Shown: positions 1 to 10,763, numbered from the stretch's first letter. The stretch: 64,000 nucleotides of DNA from JAEUMW01 sp963734295 (GCA_963734295.1 CAVTGS010000027.1:194260-258259); one strand, 5' to 3'. Made by a program: numbers and translations. Notes: generated from the sequence alone by a model not told the origin.

Positions 1-390
1 GATGACCCCGGTGGGCAGCGTACGGCGGATGTCGGTCACGTTCTTTCGGACCTGATACCAGATGTCCGGCACCTCCTCGGGCGGCGTCGAGCCCTTCAGG
101 TCGACGAACATCGTCGTGAATCCCGGCGTCGTGTAGCTGCGAATGTTGTCGAGGTGACGCGTTTCCTGCAGCTTGCGCTCGATACGCTCGGTGACCTGGT
201 CGAGGGTCTCCTCGAGCGTCGCGCCCGGCCAGGCTGCAAACACGACCATCGTCCGGAAAGTGAAGAGGGGATCCTCGGCGCGTCCAAGCCGGAGAAACGC
301 CAGCGTTCCCGCCAGGACGGCGCCGATCATGAGGAAGACGATGAGCGATCGACGGTGGATCGCCCATTCCGACAAATTCGGGCCGATCAC
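1..390 (-). CDS. RND efflux permease, N-terminal fragment (runs off window)
   Basis: This is the first ~130 residues of an inner-membrane RND (AcrB/HAE1-like) proton-driven efflux permease; the rest lies beyond base 1. The translation starts with a short cytoplasmic stretch (VIGPNLSEWAIHRRSLIVFL), then the first transmembrane helix and the start of the porter domain (GRAEDPLFTFRTMVV, FAAWPGATLEETLDQV), both typical of the family. The GTG start at 388-390 overlaps the stop codon of the adaptor gene upstream (GTGA), so the two should be translationally coupled as an adaptor-permease pair. Substrate cannot be told from this fragment. Confidence 0.85.
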   Translation of the reverse strand, partial: MIGPNLSEWAIHRRSLIVFLMIGAVLAGTLAFLRLGRAEDPLFTFRTMVVFAAWPGATLEETLDQVTERIERKLQETRHLDNIRSYTTPGFTTMFVDLKGSTPPEEVPDIWYQVRKNVTDIRRTLPTGVI

Positions 391-1427
391 TTCGAGGCCT
401 CGAGCAGCCGCACCTTCTGGCCGGGGCGCAGCGCCTGGACGCCCGCTGTGACGACGATTTCACCGGGTTTGAGCCCGCTGCCGACGATCACCTGATCCGG
501 CGCGAAGCTCGCCACCTCGACGTTCCGCAAAGAAACCGTATTGTTCGCAGGGTCGACCACCCAGACCGAGGGTTGCCGATCCGCGCGGGTGAGCGCGGAG
601 GCGGGGATCTCGATACCGGACGCGCCGCCAACGCGCATGCGTCCGGTGACCGTGCTGCCCAGGCGCATCGCCGGGGGCGGATTGATGAGGGCAACGCGGA
701 CCTGAAACGTGCCGGTGATCGCGTCGGCCCGCGGCGATACTTCGCGCACGCGGCCCTTCGCCGTCACCTTGGGATTCATCGTGAGCGCGACGGTGATCTG
801 GGGTTGGCTCGGCGCGATGTCCTTGACCTGCGGCGACACGTCGAAGACTGCGTCGATGCCCCCCTTCTGCGCGAGCTGCACGACCATGCGGCCGGCCTGC
901 ACCACCTCGCCCGGCTCCGCGCCGACGGCCGTCACGGCGCCCGCCACATTGGCGACGAGCCGCGTATAGCCGAGCCGGTTCTGGGCGATATCCACATTCG
1001 CCTTCGCGGCGTCCACCTGCGATTCCGCAGCCTTGCGGGTCGCCACCACCTGGTCGAAGGCGGCCTTCGAGATGAAGTTGTCGTCGAGCAGCCGTTTCTG
1101 GCGCTGATAATTGTTCTGCGCTTCCACCATGCGCGCGTTCGCTGCGGCAAGGTCCGCACGCGCCGCCTGCAGGCCGCTCTCCTCGTTCTCGGGGTTCAGC
1201 GTGGCGACCACCTGACCGACGCGGACGGTGTCGCCGACATTCACCTTCCGCTCGATCACCCGGCCATCGATACGGAAACCCAGGTTGACTTCGGTTTCCG
1301 CCTGCACCCTTCCGGTGAGGGAAACCGTGTCGCCGCCGGGACGCTGCTGGCCGATGACGACGCGGACCGGTCGGATTTCCGGCGCGGTGGGCTCCTCGGC
1401 GGACTTGCAGGCCGCGAGCATCAGCAC
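387..1427 (-). CDS. RND efflux periplasmic adaptor lipoprotein (HlyD/AcrA family)
   Basis: Membrane-fusion protein that would link the RND permease to an outer-membrane channel. The mature protein starts at a lipobox (LMLAAC, Cys7 from the ATG used), followed by a biotinyl-lipoyl-like half (RVQAETEVNLGFRIDGRV), a coiled-coil hairpin (about residues 100-150), the second lipoyl half and a C-terminal beta domain ending GQKVRLLEAS. Length (346 aa) is normal. The signal peptide is oddly short: in frame there is a TAA only nine codons upstream of the ATG, so no basic n-region can be included; an upstream indel or a start at the GTG two codons earlier are possible. The stop overlaps the permease start. 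Confidence 0.88.
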   Translation of the reverse strand: MLMLAACKSAEEPTAPEIRPVRVVIGQQRPGGDTVSLTGRVQAETEVNLGFRIDGRVIERKVNVGDTVRVGQVVATLNPENEESGLQAARADLAAANARMVEAQNNYQRQKRLLDDNFISKAAFDQVVATRKAAESQVDAAKANVDIAQNRLGYTRLVANVAGAVTAVGAEPGEVVQAGRMVVQLAQKGGIDAVFDVSPQVKDIAPSQPQITVALTMNPKVTAKGRVREVSPRADAITGTFQVRVALINPPPAMRLGSTVTGRMRVGGASGIEIPASALTRADRQPSVWVVDPANNTVSLRNVEVASFAPDQVIVGSGLKPGEIVVTAGVQALRPGQKVRLLEASK

Positions 1428-1616
1428 CGACAGTGCGAGGAGGGACAGTTACACGAGTCGACAGGGCGAATGATCTGAATGCTGGGAGCGGGGACACGTT
1501 GCACTCGAACTCTTCATTGGTGATTGCCCGGCATTCTCCCTGTTGCCGCGACGCAGGGCAACCGGCCGCGAGCGAGAATGTGGCGCACGATGCAGAGGCG
1601 TGACACGCTTGTGACA

Positions 1617-1869
1617 GCCCCCGTATCGTCAAACCTTCACGCAGTCGTTCCAGTGCGAAGGCCGGTCGGGCGCAGTAGCGCAGCAGACGCTCCAGGCCCA
1701 GGCGATCGTCCGCTTCTATGCGCACGCTGGTATCGACCGAGAAGCCCCCACCGTGCTCCCAGGTGCCCACCGCTGCGGCCTCCTCGCGCTCGAGCACCCC
1801 GCGGCGGCCGAGAACCCTCAGCAGACGCTGGCGCACCTCGGCCAAGGAGACCGGGGGCCAACCCGATCG
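1617..1869 (-). pseudogene. IS91-family transposase relic (internal segment)
   Basis: One reading frame here carries about 80 residues that read like the inner part of IS91/IS801-type transposases: VRQRLLRVLGRRGVLE, then EHGGGFSVDTSVRIEADD and LERLLRYCARPAFALERL. No catalytic HUH or Tyr region and no complete ORF are present. The piece abuts and partly overlaps the 3' end of opgD and lies in the same orientation. Confidence 0.75.
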
Positions 1870-3476
1870 TGATGTGCCAGAACTCGTAGAAGAAGTGAGG
1901 CATCCGAGGCGCGTTCCCTCGGCCATACCTGGCAGATGACGGTCTCGGTCACCTGCCGCCCGTTCAATGAGACCGTTGCCGTGACGTCGGAGGCCTCCTC
2001 ATCGGTCGAGTTGAGGTTGAAGAACAGCCTGATGTGCGTGGTATCCCCATCGGGATCGCGGACGACGTCCACGCCGTCAATGGTGCCCCTGCTCGCCGAG
2101 GCGAGACCCTTCAGGTCCTCCGTCGGCACGTTTTTGAAGGACTCGGACCTGAACTCGACGAACACCTTGCGCGTGGTCACACCGAGGGCTGAGTGCCAGG
2201 GCTTGGTCATGCGGATCGCGTGCGTAGCGACGATGAAACCCGGGAGAGGGTCACCACCCGTCCAGTGAAGGCGATACTTGAACGACAGCGGGGTGCCCTG
2301 TTTCGGCAGCTTCTCCGGCACGAAGAAGGCGACGATGTTGTCATGGTCTTCCTGGACCGTCGGCAGTTCCACGAGGCGGATGCAACCCTTGCCCCAGCTC
2401 CCGATCGGCTCCACCCAGAGGCTGGGGCGCCGCTCGAACCTGACGGGATCGATGTAGTTGCCATAGTCGCGGTCCCGCTGCATCAGGCCGAAGCCGCGCG
2501 GATTGTTGTCCATGAACGAACTCTCGGAGACGCGCCTGGGGTTGCTCAGGGGACGCCAGATCCACTGGCCCGTTCCGGTATGCATGAGCAGTCCGTCGGA
2601 ATCGTGGACCTCGGGGCGCCAATCCTTGCCGTCCCATCGTTCGGTCTCGGAGTACCAGTACATGGAGGTCAGCGGCGCCATGCCGAGCGTGCGCACGTCC
2701 TTGCGCATGAAGAGCTTGGCCTGAACCTCCATGACCACGCTGGGTTCGCGGATTATGTCGAACCTGTAGGCCCCGGTGAGGCTGGGGCCGTCGAGGAGGG
2801 CGTGCACCCGGTAGCCCGATCGCAGCGGCTGGACCCAGAACGCCCGGAAGTCGGGAAACTCCTCTGGACGGTCGTGCGCGGCCGTGTCGATGGCGATGCC
2901 TCGGGCCGAGATTCCGTATTGGTCAAGGTCGCCCGAGGACCGGAAATAGGAAGCCCCGAGGAAGGCGGCCCAATCCCGCGACCTGCCATCGGGGGAGATG
3001 CTCGCGTTCTTCCCGTGAATCCTGAACCCCGCGAAGCCGGCGTCCTCCGGCATCTCGCGGGCCGGATTGCCCTCGGGGATGGTGAAGTAGCGCTTCCGGT
3101 AAAGGACCTCGCGGGCGGTGTCCCCGTCGATGCGGAAGACGCGGACGGGCCTGCGGAAGTAGTTGCCGAGGTGGAAGAACGTGATCGCGCCATTGCCGGA
3201 CGGGTCCGGGTACAGGCCGCTGTCGGCCCGCTGGTAGACCTCCACGTGCTCGGAATAGTCTATCCGGTCGAGGACGGAAGGTGCCGGATCGGCAGCGGCG
3301 CCATGGGGAGCGAGGGACAGCTCGCGAGCCATGTCGGTCAGCCGGTCGAACGAGAACGCTTCGGACGGACCGTACTCCAGCCCGTCCTCCGCCGCGTCCG
3401 TCGAGGCAACCCCCAGCATGGCGGCCGGAATGGCTGAGACTGCGATCTTCAGGAGGGCGCGGCGGGATAGGGTCAA
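1818..3476 (-). CDS. opgD: Periplasmic glucan biosynthesis protein, OpgG/OpgD family
   Basis: Periplasmic protein involved in making osmoregulated periplasmic glucans. The N-terminus carries a twin-arginine-like signal (SRRALLK), which fits OpgD (Tat-exported) better than OpgG. Family hallmarks include FSFDRLTDMARELS, ITFFHLGNYFRRPVRVFRI, the GASYFRSSG and RGIAIDTA stretches, and the C-terminal beta domain to about residue 515 (GRQVTETVICQVW). The last ~37 residues do not look like the family: they are read-through into the IS91 transposase relic (stop at 1818), so the native C-terminal end has probably been replaced. No opgH glucosyltransferase gene lies next to it. No second opg gene is visible in the window. 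Confidence 0.88.
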   Translation of the reverse strand: MTLSRRALLKIAVSAIPAAMLGVASTDAAEDGLEYGPSEAFSFDRLTDMARELSLAPHGAAADPAPSVLDRIDYSEHVEVYQRADSGLYPDPSGNGAITFFHLGNYFRRPVRVFRIDGDTAREVLYRKRYFTIPEGNPAREMPEDAGFAGFRIHGKNASISPDGRSRDWAAFLGASYFRSSGDLDQYGISARGIAIDTAAHDRPEEFPDFRAFWVQPLRSGYRVHALLDGPSLTGAYRFDIIREPSVVMEVQAKLFMRKDVRTLGMAPLTSMYWYSETERWDGKDWRPEVHDSDGLLMHTGTGQWIWRPLSNPRRVSESSFMDNNPRGFGLMQRDRDYGNYIDPVRFERRPSLWVEPIGSWGKGCIRLVELPTVQEDHDNIVAFFVPEKLPKQGTPLSFKYRLHWTGGDPLPGFIVATHAIRMTKPWHSALGVTTRKVFVEFRSESFKNVPTEDLKGLASASRGTIDGVDVVRDPDGDTTHIRLFFNLNSTDEEASDVTATVSLNGRQVTETVICQVWPRERASDASLLLRVLAHHDRVGPRSPWPRCASVC

Positions 3477-3836
3477 GGGATGCTCCCTGCTTGGCTGAAA
3501 TTAATCCTTGTCAACGGAGTACCGCCGACGACGAATCCTTGCAAGGTGTCCCTTCAAGGATTCGAAGAGACGCGGCGCGCATGCCCGGCGACTGGATGGT
3601 GTCCGGGCGCGGAGGCGGGTGGGGCGTCCCGCGACGGTGCCGCCCCACGCGCGTGGATGCCGTGCGGGTTCCTGAATGCGAGGATGCTCACGAGTTGCCC
3701 GTGGATCAGTGTGGCGGGTAGGATGGGGCGGCGCACCGTCCGCTGGAATATCCATTATAGATGACTGTCCCGTGCGCGACGCGAAGGGTCGTTACCTATG
3801 GCGGGTCTCTTCTGCCGGGGGCAGGAGGATGGCGCG

Positions 3837-3880
3837 CCTTCAGGGCAAGGTCAGTCAAAGGATTGGCTTGGCCCTGAAGG
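3837..3880. repeat. Inverted repeat / stem-loop
   Basis: The arms CCTTCAGGGCAAG (3837-3849) and CTTGGCCCTGAAGG (3867-3880) are reverse complements apart from a one-base bulge, with a 17-base loop. There is no T-run on either side, so an intrinsic terminator is doubtful; an insertion-sequence end is an alternative. Confidence 0.5.
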
Positions 3881-4013
3881 CCAGGTGATGGGTGACACGG
3901 TCCTGCCGCAGGTATTCCGCACCCTGACAGCAGCGTGAGCAGTCGCGATTCGGGAACTGCATGCCGCCGACGCGTGAAGACCGCGCCAGAATTACATCGC
4001 AAGTACTGCCCAT

Positions 4014-4125
4014 GATCAGAGGCGCTGGCGATGTCGCCTCGCCCAGATGCGCGAGGATCTCGCACACGGCCGGCGTCGTTGATGAAAGCGATGATGCGCA
4101 TTTCGGCGCCACATCGCGGCAGATG
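4014..4125 (-). pseudogene. IS91-family transposase relic (C-terminal end, frameshifted)
   Basis: The frame from 4125 down to 4069 gives HLPRCGAEMRIIAFINDAG, and the next frame from 4067 to 4014 gives VCEILAHLGEATSPAPLI. Together they match the conserved CPxCGGxMRIIAFI...ILxHLGEPTSPP ending of IS91/IS801-like transposases, interrupted by a frameshift. It faces the same way as the internal segment at 1617-1869, but the order of the two pieces is reversed relative to one transposase gene, so they are not the halves of a single simple insertion. Confidence 0.7.
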
Positions 4126-4261
4126 GCTGCTGCGGAGTCTGAACCTGCCGCTCGGAAGCGGTCTTGCAGTGCCCGCAATGACAGCACCTGGCCGTTTTTT
4201 GCCAGTCGCCCACGAACGTGAGCTGACCTCGTCAGACATCGCCCGTCAGATGCAGTCTCGG

Positions 4262-4417
4262 TTACGACAATCCACGAAAAAAGTCGGTCCTATTCTTCTC
4301 CACACGATGGAGGAACTTGACGATGTCGTGCTGTGCCTTCACCTCGCGCTTCACCGTTTCGAGCGCGGGGATGAGCGCGTCGTCTGTGTACACCATCAAG
4401 AGACCTCGCGCAGGCAT
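4262..4417 (-). CDS. Small hypothetical protein or gene fragment
   Basis: A 51-residue ORF whose last ~45 residues (YTDDALIPALETVKREVK, AQHDIVKFLHRVEKNRTDFF) have a strong G/C third-position bias and an amphipathic helical pattern, which suggests it is or was translated. I do not recognise the family. It may be the 3' end of a larger gene whose beginning has been lost among the transposon debris. Confidence 0.3.
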   Translation of the reverse strand: MPARGLLMVYTDDALIPALETVKREVKAQHDIVKFLHRVEKNRTDFFRGLS

Positions 4418-4560
4418 GACGGCGCGACCCGCAAGGGCTCGTGCGCGGCTGTGCGCGGCTTGACTCGGTGAGCCCGAACGGATAATTTCCCGACGACGGA
4501 TCGCTCGACACCGTTCCCGGCATCGTAGACTCACTGCAATCCCAACTAAAAGGTCTCCTA

Positions 4561-5136
4561 ATGGACAAGCGCATGTTTCTCGCCGCCGGCGCATCGATTG
4601 CCGCGCTCTCGGTAATCTCGACCGGCTGCACCACCACGGGCGGCGCCTCCGGCGATCCGGAGGCCCGGCGCAGGGGCATCAATGCCGATGTCGACAACGC
4701 CCTGGCCCGGCTGTACCGGGAGGCCGCAGGCTCGCAGGAGCTGGTGGCGCGCTCGGCGGGCGTGCTGGTGTTCCCCGCGGTGGTATCGGGTGGCTTCATC
4801 GTCGCTGGCTCGCACGGTCAGGGCGCGCTCCGCAAAGGCGGCAAGACCACCGGCTTCTACAGCATCAGCGCGGCATCGGTCGGGCTGACGGCTGGCGGGC
4901 AATCGCGGGCGCTCTTCATCCTGTTCATGACGCCCGATGCCCTGAAGCGATTCGAGGCAAGCAGCGGTTGGACTGCCGGCGTGGACAGCTCGGTCGCGCT
5001 CATTTCCGTCGGCGCCAACGCTCGGGTCGACACGCAGGTCGTGCAGCAGCCCGTCATCGGCTTCGTCCTCACCAATGCCGGGTTCATGGCCGATCTCAGT
5101 CTGAACGGCACGCGGGTCAACAGGCTCGATCTCTGA
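4561..5136 (+). CDS. SYLF-domain (YSC84-like) lipoprotein, copy 1
   Basis: Predicted outer-membrane or periplasmic lipoprotein: signal peptide with lipobox ISTGC (Cys22) followed by a SYLF/YSC84 lipid-binding domain. Family features are the ARSAGVLVFPAVVSGGF segment, GSHGQGALRKGG, SISAASVGLTAGGQSRAL, and the LFILFMTPDALKRFEASSGW block. In eukaryotes the SYLF domain binds phosphoinositides; the bacterial role is not known. At 191 aa it is the usual bacterial length. It stands alone. Two diverged relatives lie at 48.1 and 60.9 kb. Confidence 0.85.
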   Translation: MDKRMFLAAGASIAALSVISTGCTTTGGASGDPEARRRGINADVDNALARLYREAAGSQELVARSAGVLVFPAVVSGGFIVAGSHGQGALRKGGKTTGFYSISAASVGLTAGGQSRALFILFMTPDALKRFEASSGWTAGVDSSVALISVGANARVDTQVVQQPVIGFVLTNAGFMADLSLNGTRVNRLDL

Positions 5137-5279
5137 ACGAAGCGGGCCGCGGATGAGCAAGCTCCCCCGCGACCGCGCTCATTTCGCGGAGGTCGCGGCC
5201 TGCAGTTGATCTTCCGACACGCTCGCCGTGGGCGTGCCGGTTGCGCGTGCGCAACCGTTCTGGCGTTGCGCAGGCCCCG

Positions 5280-8200
5280 ATGACTCGTGTCCGCCGGCTC
5301 GCGGGCATCGTCGGCCTCGCGCTCGCAGCGCTTCTCGTCGCGGCCGTCGCGGTTGTCCTGTTCGGCGTCACTATCGATGTCTCGCGGTGGCGCGATACGG
5401 CTGCCGAGCGTGCCAGCGCCGCACTCGGACGCCCGGTCCGCGTGGACGGTCCCTTCGAGCTCACGCTGGGCCGCGAAGCGGTGCTGCGCGCGGGCGGCGT
5501 GCGCATTCTGAATCCGCCCGGGTTCACGACATCGGAATTGGCCGTGCTGGGCGACGCGCAGGCGCGGTTCGATCTCCTGGACGCGCTGCGCGGTCGGCTT
5601 CACATCAGCAGCATCGAAGCGACCGACGTGCGGCTCGAGCTCGAGCGCACCGCCGACGGGCACGCCAGCTGGAACCTGGCAACGCCCCCGTCCGATCCGT
5701 CCGCGATGGCGAGCGAGGTCGGCGAGATCAGGCTGCGCAAACTTGCCGTCGCATACCAGGATCTGCGCACGACAAGGCGTTATGTCTTCGCCTTCGACGC
5801 GCTCACCGCGAGCGGGAGGCGCGACGAACCGCTGCGGCTCGCGCTCGCCGGTCGCACGGCGAACGAATCCCCGTACACTCTGACGGTCGCGGCTGGGCCC
5901 GTGCGCCTGCTCGAGACAGCGACCGCGCCGTGGCCGTTCACCCTCGACTTCGAACTCCTCGACACGCAGCTGCACGCGCGCGGCGCGGTGGATGCCACGC
6001 GCGGCGAGGCGCGGTTCGACTTCGCTGCCGCAGCCGCAGCGCTCGCGCAGTGGGAGCCGCTGCTGGACCAGGAGCTGCCGCGTTTCGGCGCCGCGTCGCT
6101 GCAGGGAACCGCCGTTGCCACGGCGCATGCGATCGAGCTCGCCGAGCTGCGCGGCCTGCTGGGCAAGTCTGAGTTCGCCGGACATCTCTTTCTCGGCTGG
6201 GGTAGTGCGCGGCCGCAGGTGAGCGGCGCCCTGACCTTCGCGACGCTGGACCTCACTCCGTTCCTCCCCGCTGCCGACCCCGCCCTCGGTCATGATGGAC
6301 GGGAGGGTGCGAACATGCGGCTGCGCGATCTCGTGCCGCTCGACGTCGAGCTCGACCTGCGCGCGGCGCAGTTGCTCGGGCTGTCCGCCGACGTGCGCGA
6401 CGCGACGCTCGCGCTGCGCGCCGACCGCCGCGGCGTGCGCGCTCCGATCGGGGCGACGCTGGCGGGCATCCCGTTCTCCGGTCGCCTCGACCTCGACACC
6501 GCGGCGCCGACGCCGCTGCTCGCGGTCCGGCTCGACGCCGAGGACGCGGCTTTGCACGATCTCGCATCGGTCGTGAGCGAAGTGAGCGGCGGTGAAGGCA
6601 CGCTCGGGCGCTTGAGCTTGCGGGCCGGCGGCCGCGGTGAAACGCTCGGCGCCCTGGCCGCGGATCTGGAGCTCGCGCTCGCCGTCGGCGCCGCGCGGCT
6701 GCGCTACGGCAACGCCCTACGCGGACGCCCGATCGCGGTTAGCCTCGATGAGCTCAATGTCGCCATCCGCAGCGGCGAGCGTCTGCGCGGAAGCGCGCGC
6801 GGCACGCTGCAAGGCGAGCGCGCCACCCTCTCGTTTCGCGGCGGCACCCTGGCGGACCTGCTGCGAAGCCCCACCACCCCGATCGAGCTCGACCTTGCGG
6901 CGGCCGGAGCGAGGCTTCGCGTCGACGGCACGCTCGCGCTGCGCGACAAGACGCGTGCGCTCGACCTCACCTTCGGTCTGACAGCCCGCCGCGCTGGGGA
7001 TCTCGCGAGATGGCTCGGGGTCGCCCCGAGCACGAATCTGCCGCTCGCGCTCGACGGCCGCGTGCGGCGCACGGCCGACGCGTGGTATCTCGACGCGACG
7101 ACGGTCAGGCTCGGTCGCAGCACGCTTACGATCGATGCTCATCGCACGACCCAGGGCGAACGACCGATCACCGTCGTGGCCGTGCGCAGCCCCCTCGTCG
7201 ACATCCCTGAGCTGGCGACGCTCGCTGCGCGCAGCGGGACGCGCGAGCCGGCCTCGCGCCTCGACGTCCCGCTGCTCCCGGATGGCTTCGTCCTCGCCGA
7301 CGCCGACATCGGGCTCGCTTTCGACCGCGTGGCACTCGGCGGCGCCGATCTCGTGAAGCTGGATCTCGCGGCCCGCCTCCGCGGCGGGCGCCTGCTGCCT
7401 TCCCCGTTCTCCGCCAGGCTCGCCGGCACGCCGCTCGAAGGGCGCATCGCGGTCGACCTCGACGCCGCGTCGCCGGAAGCGACGCTCGACGTCGCTGCGG
7501 GTGCGTTCGATATCGCGGCGCTGCTGCGCGGCCTCGGGGTGGCGAAGGACATCGATGGCCGTGCGGACGCGCTGCAGGTCGAAGTCCGCGCGCGCGGCGC
7601 CACGCTGCGCGAGCTCGCGGCGCGCTCGTCGTTCGACAGCGCGCTCACCGGCGGCAGCATCACGGTCCCCGGTACGGCGACACGCCCGGTGGCCGAGATC
7701 CGTGCTGCGCAGGCCGGCGTCGACGTGCCCGCCGGCGGCCCCATGCAGCTTCGGCTCGCCGGCACGCTCGACGACGAACCGGTGGAGATCCAGATCGCGA
7801 CCGGCACGCTCGGGGATTTCGTCTCCGATGCGCGCCGTGTGCCGATCTTCGCGACGGGTAATGCAGCCGGTGCGCGCTTCACCCTCGAGGGCGACGCACT
7901 GCTGCCGCTCGGGCGCGGCGGCAGAGCTCACGTTCGAGTTCGGCGGCGAGCGACTCGACACGCTTGAACGCGCTGGCGCAGGTGGAACTCCCGCCGTGGG
8001 GCCCTTGGTCGATTCGCGGGCCGATCAGAATGACGGCGACGGGATATGAGATGCCGGGATTCGTGGCGCGCGTGGGCGATAACAGGCTGAGCGGCGATGG
8101 TCGGCTCGACGTGACCGGTCCGCGACCCCGCATCGACCTGCACGTGACCGCACCGAGCATTCAGCTCGACGATTTTCCCTTGCCGCAGCGGCTGACGGAC

Positions 8201-9108
8201 GATCCGCTGCCTGCGCTCACTGCGGACACGCGTGCGTGCGACGGCGAGCAGCGCCGCACGGCGCACCGATCGCCTGCTGAACGCGGGTTTCCTAAGGCGC
8301 ATCGATGCCCACCTCGACGTGGCAGTGGCAGAGGTGCTCTCGGGCAACGACCACCTGGCCGACGGGCTGTTGCGCATTCAGGTCATCGACGGGCAACTCT
8401 ACCTGGGTCCGGCCCAGGTCAATCTGCCTGGCGGAACGCTCAGGCTTGCGCTCGCGTATGACCCCACCGCGCCCCAGGTCGACTTCAAGGCCGGTGCGTA
8501 CATCGACCACTTCGACTACGGCATTCTCGCCCGTCGGCTGAATCGAGCGGAGGGAGCGCGCGGCCTCTTCAGTCTCAACCTCGAGCTTGCCGGCAAGGCG
8601 CCCTCGCTCGATACGATCATGCTTCACGCCGACGGCAAAATGGATTTCGCGGTGTGGCCCGTGGACGCTCCCGCCGGCATCTTCAACTTGTGGTCGGTGA
8701 ACCTTCTGCTGGCGGTGCTGCCCCTGATCGATCCCGGCGGGCAATCGCACGTGAACTGCATCGTCGGCAGGTTCGACTTGAAGGATGGAGTTCTGAGTGA
8801 CGACAAGACTCATGATCGATACGACGCGCGTGCGCGTGCGCGGCGCCGGCAGCGCGAACCTGCGGACCGAACAGCTCGCCTTCGTCTTTCGCCCGCGGGC
8901 GAAGGGCTTTCCCCTGTTCCGCCTGCAGACCCCGCTGCGGGTCACCGGCACGCTCACCGACTATCGCTTCGGTGTCACGCAGCTCGACTGGGTCGAATCG
9001 ATACTCCGGCTCGCCGGGTCGCCGATCCTGATCCCGCTCGAGCGCCTCACCCTGGGTCCGCTGCCGCGCGACGGGGCGGACGTGTGCACCGATCCGCTGC
9101 GGGAGTGA
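5280..9108 (+). CDS. AsmA family protein, interrupted by about four frameshifts
   Basis: Large AsmA-like protein, a family of inner-membrane-anchored periplasmic proteins tied to outer-membrane lipid homeostasis. The chosen ATG gives MTRVRRLAGIVG followed by one hydrophobic helix, then the AsmA N-terminal pattern (AAERASAALGRPVRVDGPF, VRILNPPGF, ARFDLLDALRGRLHI). The reading continues through four frames, changing near 7925, 7963, 8240 and 8810, each time by the equivalent of +1, and ends at the AsmA-like C-terminus (RVTGTLTDYRFGVTQLDW; stop at 9106-9108). All parts stay conserved and coding-like, so sequencing errors are more likely than decay, though a pseudogene cannot be excluded. It converges with the hydrolase gene 3 bp away. 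Confidence 0.75.
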
Positions 9109-9111
9109 GGC

Positions 9112-10696
9112 TCACGGCCCGGCGAATCGCTGCGATTCCGCGTCGTCGGTAAGGAAGGTGGAGAGCAGCGCTTCGAGGCGCACGGGCAGGCCTGGCGACG
9201 GGGTGACGGCGAGGTTGCGTCCGGTCGGGCCAGACGGTCGCTCGATGCCTTCCGCTACCCGTTCGAGCAGATAGGGGAAGAACGGATTGGACGACAGGCG
9301 GGTCAGGAAATCCTGGTCGACGACCAGCGCACCGCGCTCGCCGCGGGCGTCCATCGCACCGAGACTGAAGCCGAATTCGTACCGGGACTTCGGGTCGGGT
9401 TGCATCCCGTAGAGCGGATCGTCCATCGGAATCGGGATCGACAGGTGCGACAGCGAGAAAATGCCGGGCGGATAGGGAAGACTCGAGCGGGCGGTCGACA
9501 CCCTCCAACTGGCCGGGCGCGATACTGCGTTCGACCGTCGCGTCACTGTCTTCGCTCGCGTTGACGATCGACGTGAAGCGGTACGGCTGCGGCGATGTCG
9601 GCGTCAGCTGATCGAGTGCGACGTACGAGGACGGGCGCAGCAGCGGCCCGAACTTGACGGTGCGGTTCACGTCGAAGAGCACGATCTCGCTGCCGTTGTC
9701 CGGCAGGTTCGCATACAACGCCGTGAGGATCGCCGGCGTGCTGACCGTGAAATCGATCACCGACTGGAACGTCAGCACCGGCGGCAGGTTGCCGAGCAGG
9801 CCGGCGCGCGCGAGGCGCTGGATCTGTGCCTGCAGCGCATCGGTCAACCGATACGACTGGCGCGCACCATTGACCGGGAACGAGTTGTACTTGAATGGAT
9901 TGAACTCGGGCAGCACGCTCAGCCACGCGGCGTTCGCGAACGGCGGCAGCACGGCGGGCAGGCCGGCCAGTCCGGCGAAGCGTGCGAAACGCGTGATGCC
10001 GATCATCGGCGTGAACAGGATGATCCGGTCCGCGCGGGGCAGCTTCGGGTCCTCGATTGCGTCCAGCGCATACTTCATCGCGAGCGCGCCGCCGTTCGAG
10101 AAGCCGACCAGGTGCAGAGGTGCCGGCGCGGGGACGCGGGTGCGTGCCTCGCGGATGGCGAGGCGGGTGGCGGCCATCCAGTCTTCCCAGCGCACGTCGG
10201 TCAGCCCGGCTGGCACCGTGCCGTGACCCGGCAAGCGCAGACCGATGGCGACAAAGCCGCGATCGCGATAAAGCTTTGCGACATGCCGCAGACTGTATGG
10301 TGAATCCGTGAGCCCGTGCAGCAAAACCACCGCCCCGATCGGCTTGCCGTCGGGTTCCAGGACATAAGAGCGGTTCCAGTCCTGTGCGAAGTGCGCCGGG
10401 TAGACCGGGCTCTGCTCGAAGTAGCGGTTGATCGGCACGCGCGCGTCCGGCTCGAGCTTCTGGGTCACCTCCGCGCGCACGCTGTCGAAGATCGATGCTT
10501 CCTGCTCGAGGTAACGCGACCAGTCGGCCGCGTCGAGCTCGCCCTCGCGCAGCTCGGTTGGCACGAACGTGTGCCAGGGCTGCAGCGGAGGCCCGCTCAA
10601 TGCCCGGTATGACCGCAGCGCGAGCAGGGCCACGCCGACCAGGATGACCGCGATCAACAGCCACTTCAGGATCCTCTTGATTCGCAAGTCCATCAT
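9112..10696 (-). CDS. Membrane-anchored alpha/beta-hydrolase, one frameshift
   Basis: Serine hydrolase with an N-terminal membrane anchor (RIKRILKWLLIAVILVGVAL). The fold is shown by the oxyanion-hole segment VVLLHGLTDSPYSLRH and the nucleophile elbow LVGFSNGGALAM. The substrate is unknown (esterase/lipase-like). The main frame runs to about 9490 (LEGVDRPLE) and the remaining ~125 residues (PGIFSLSHLSIPIPMDDPLY to RFAGP) are in the next frame; the shift is +1 in the sense direction. The start at 10696 was chosen over a GTG at 10705 because GGAAAG lies at ribosome-binding distance. It converges with the asmA-like gene. Confidence 0.75.
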
Positions 10697-10763
10697 GAGC
10701 GGCACTTTCCGGCCCAGCCGACAACTCCTGCGCGGAAGCGACCCTCACCCATCCATCGCCGCT

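Larger units (their letters stand above)
3477..4560. other. Gene-poor stretch with transposon debris
   Basis: About 1.1 kb between opgD and the SYLF lipoprotein gene. It contains a stem-loop (3837-3880), a frameshifted C-terminal transposase relic (4014-4125) and one short minus-strand ORF with coding-like codon use (4262-4417). The remainder (3477-3836, 3881-4013, 4126-4261) shows no ORF I can relate to a family. It reads as accumulated insertion-sequence remains. Confidence 0.6.

Noticed and set aside
460..1926. 488-residue minus-strand ORF as a gene
   Set aside because: Only residues ~30-103 resemble a family (IS91 transposase relic); the rest is an out-of-frame reading of the efflux adaptor.
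2193..3437. 414-residue plus-strand ORF
   Set aside because: Antisense shadow of opgD with no recognisable motif.
1617..4125. The two IS91 fragments as one transposase interrupted by opgD
   Set aside because: The C-terminal piece lies upstream of the internal piece in the reading direction, the wrong order for a single gene.
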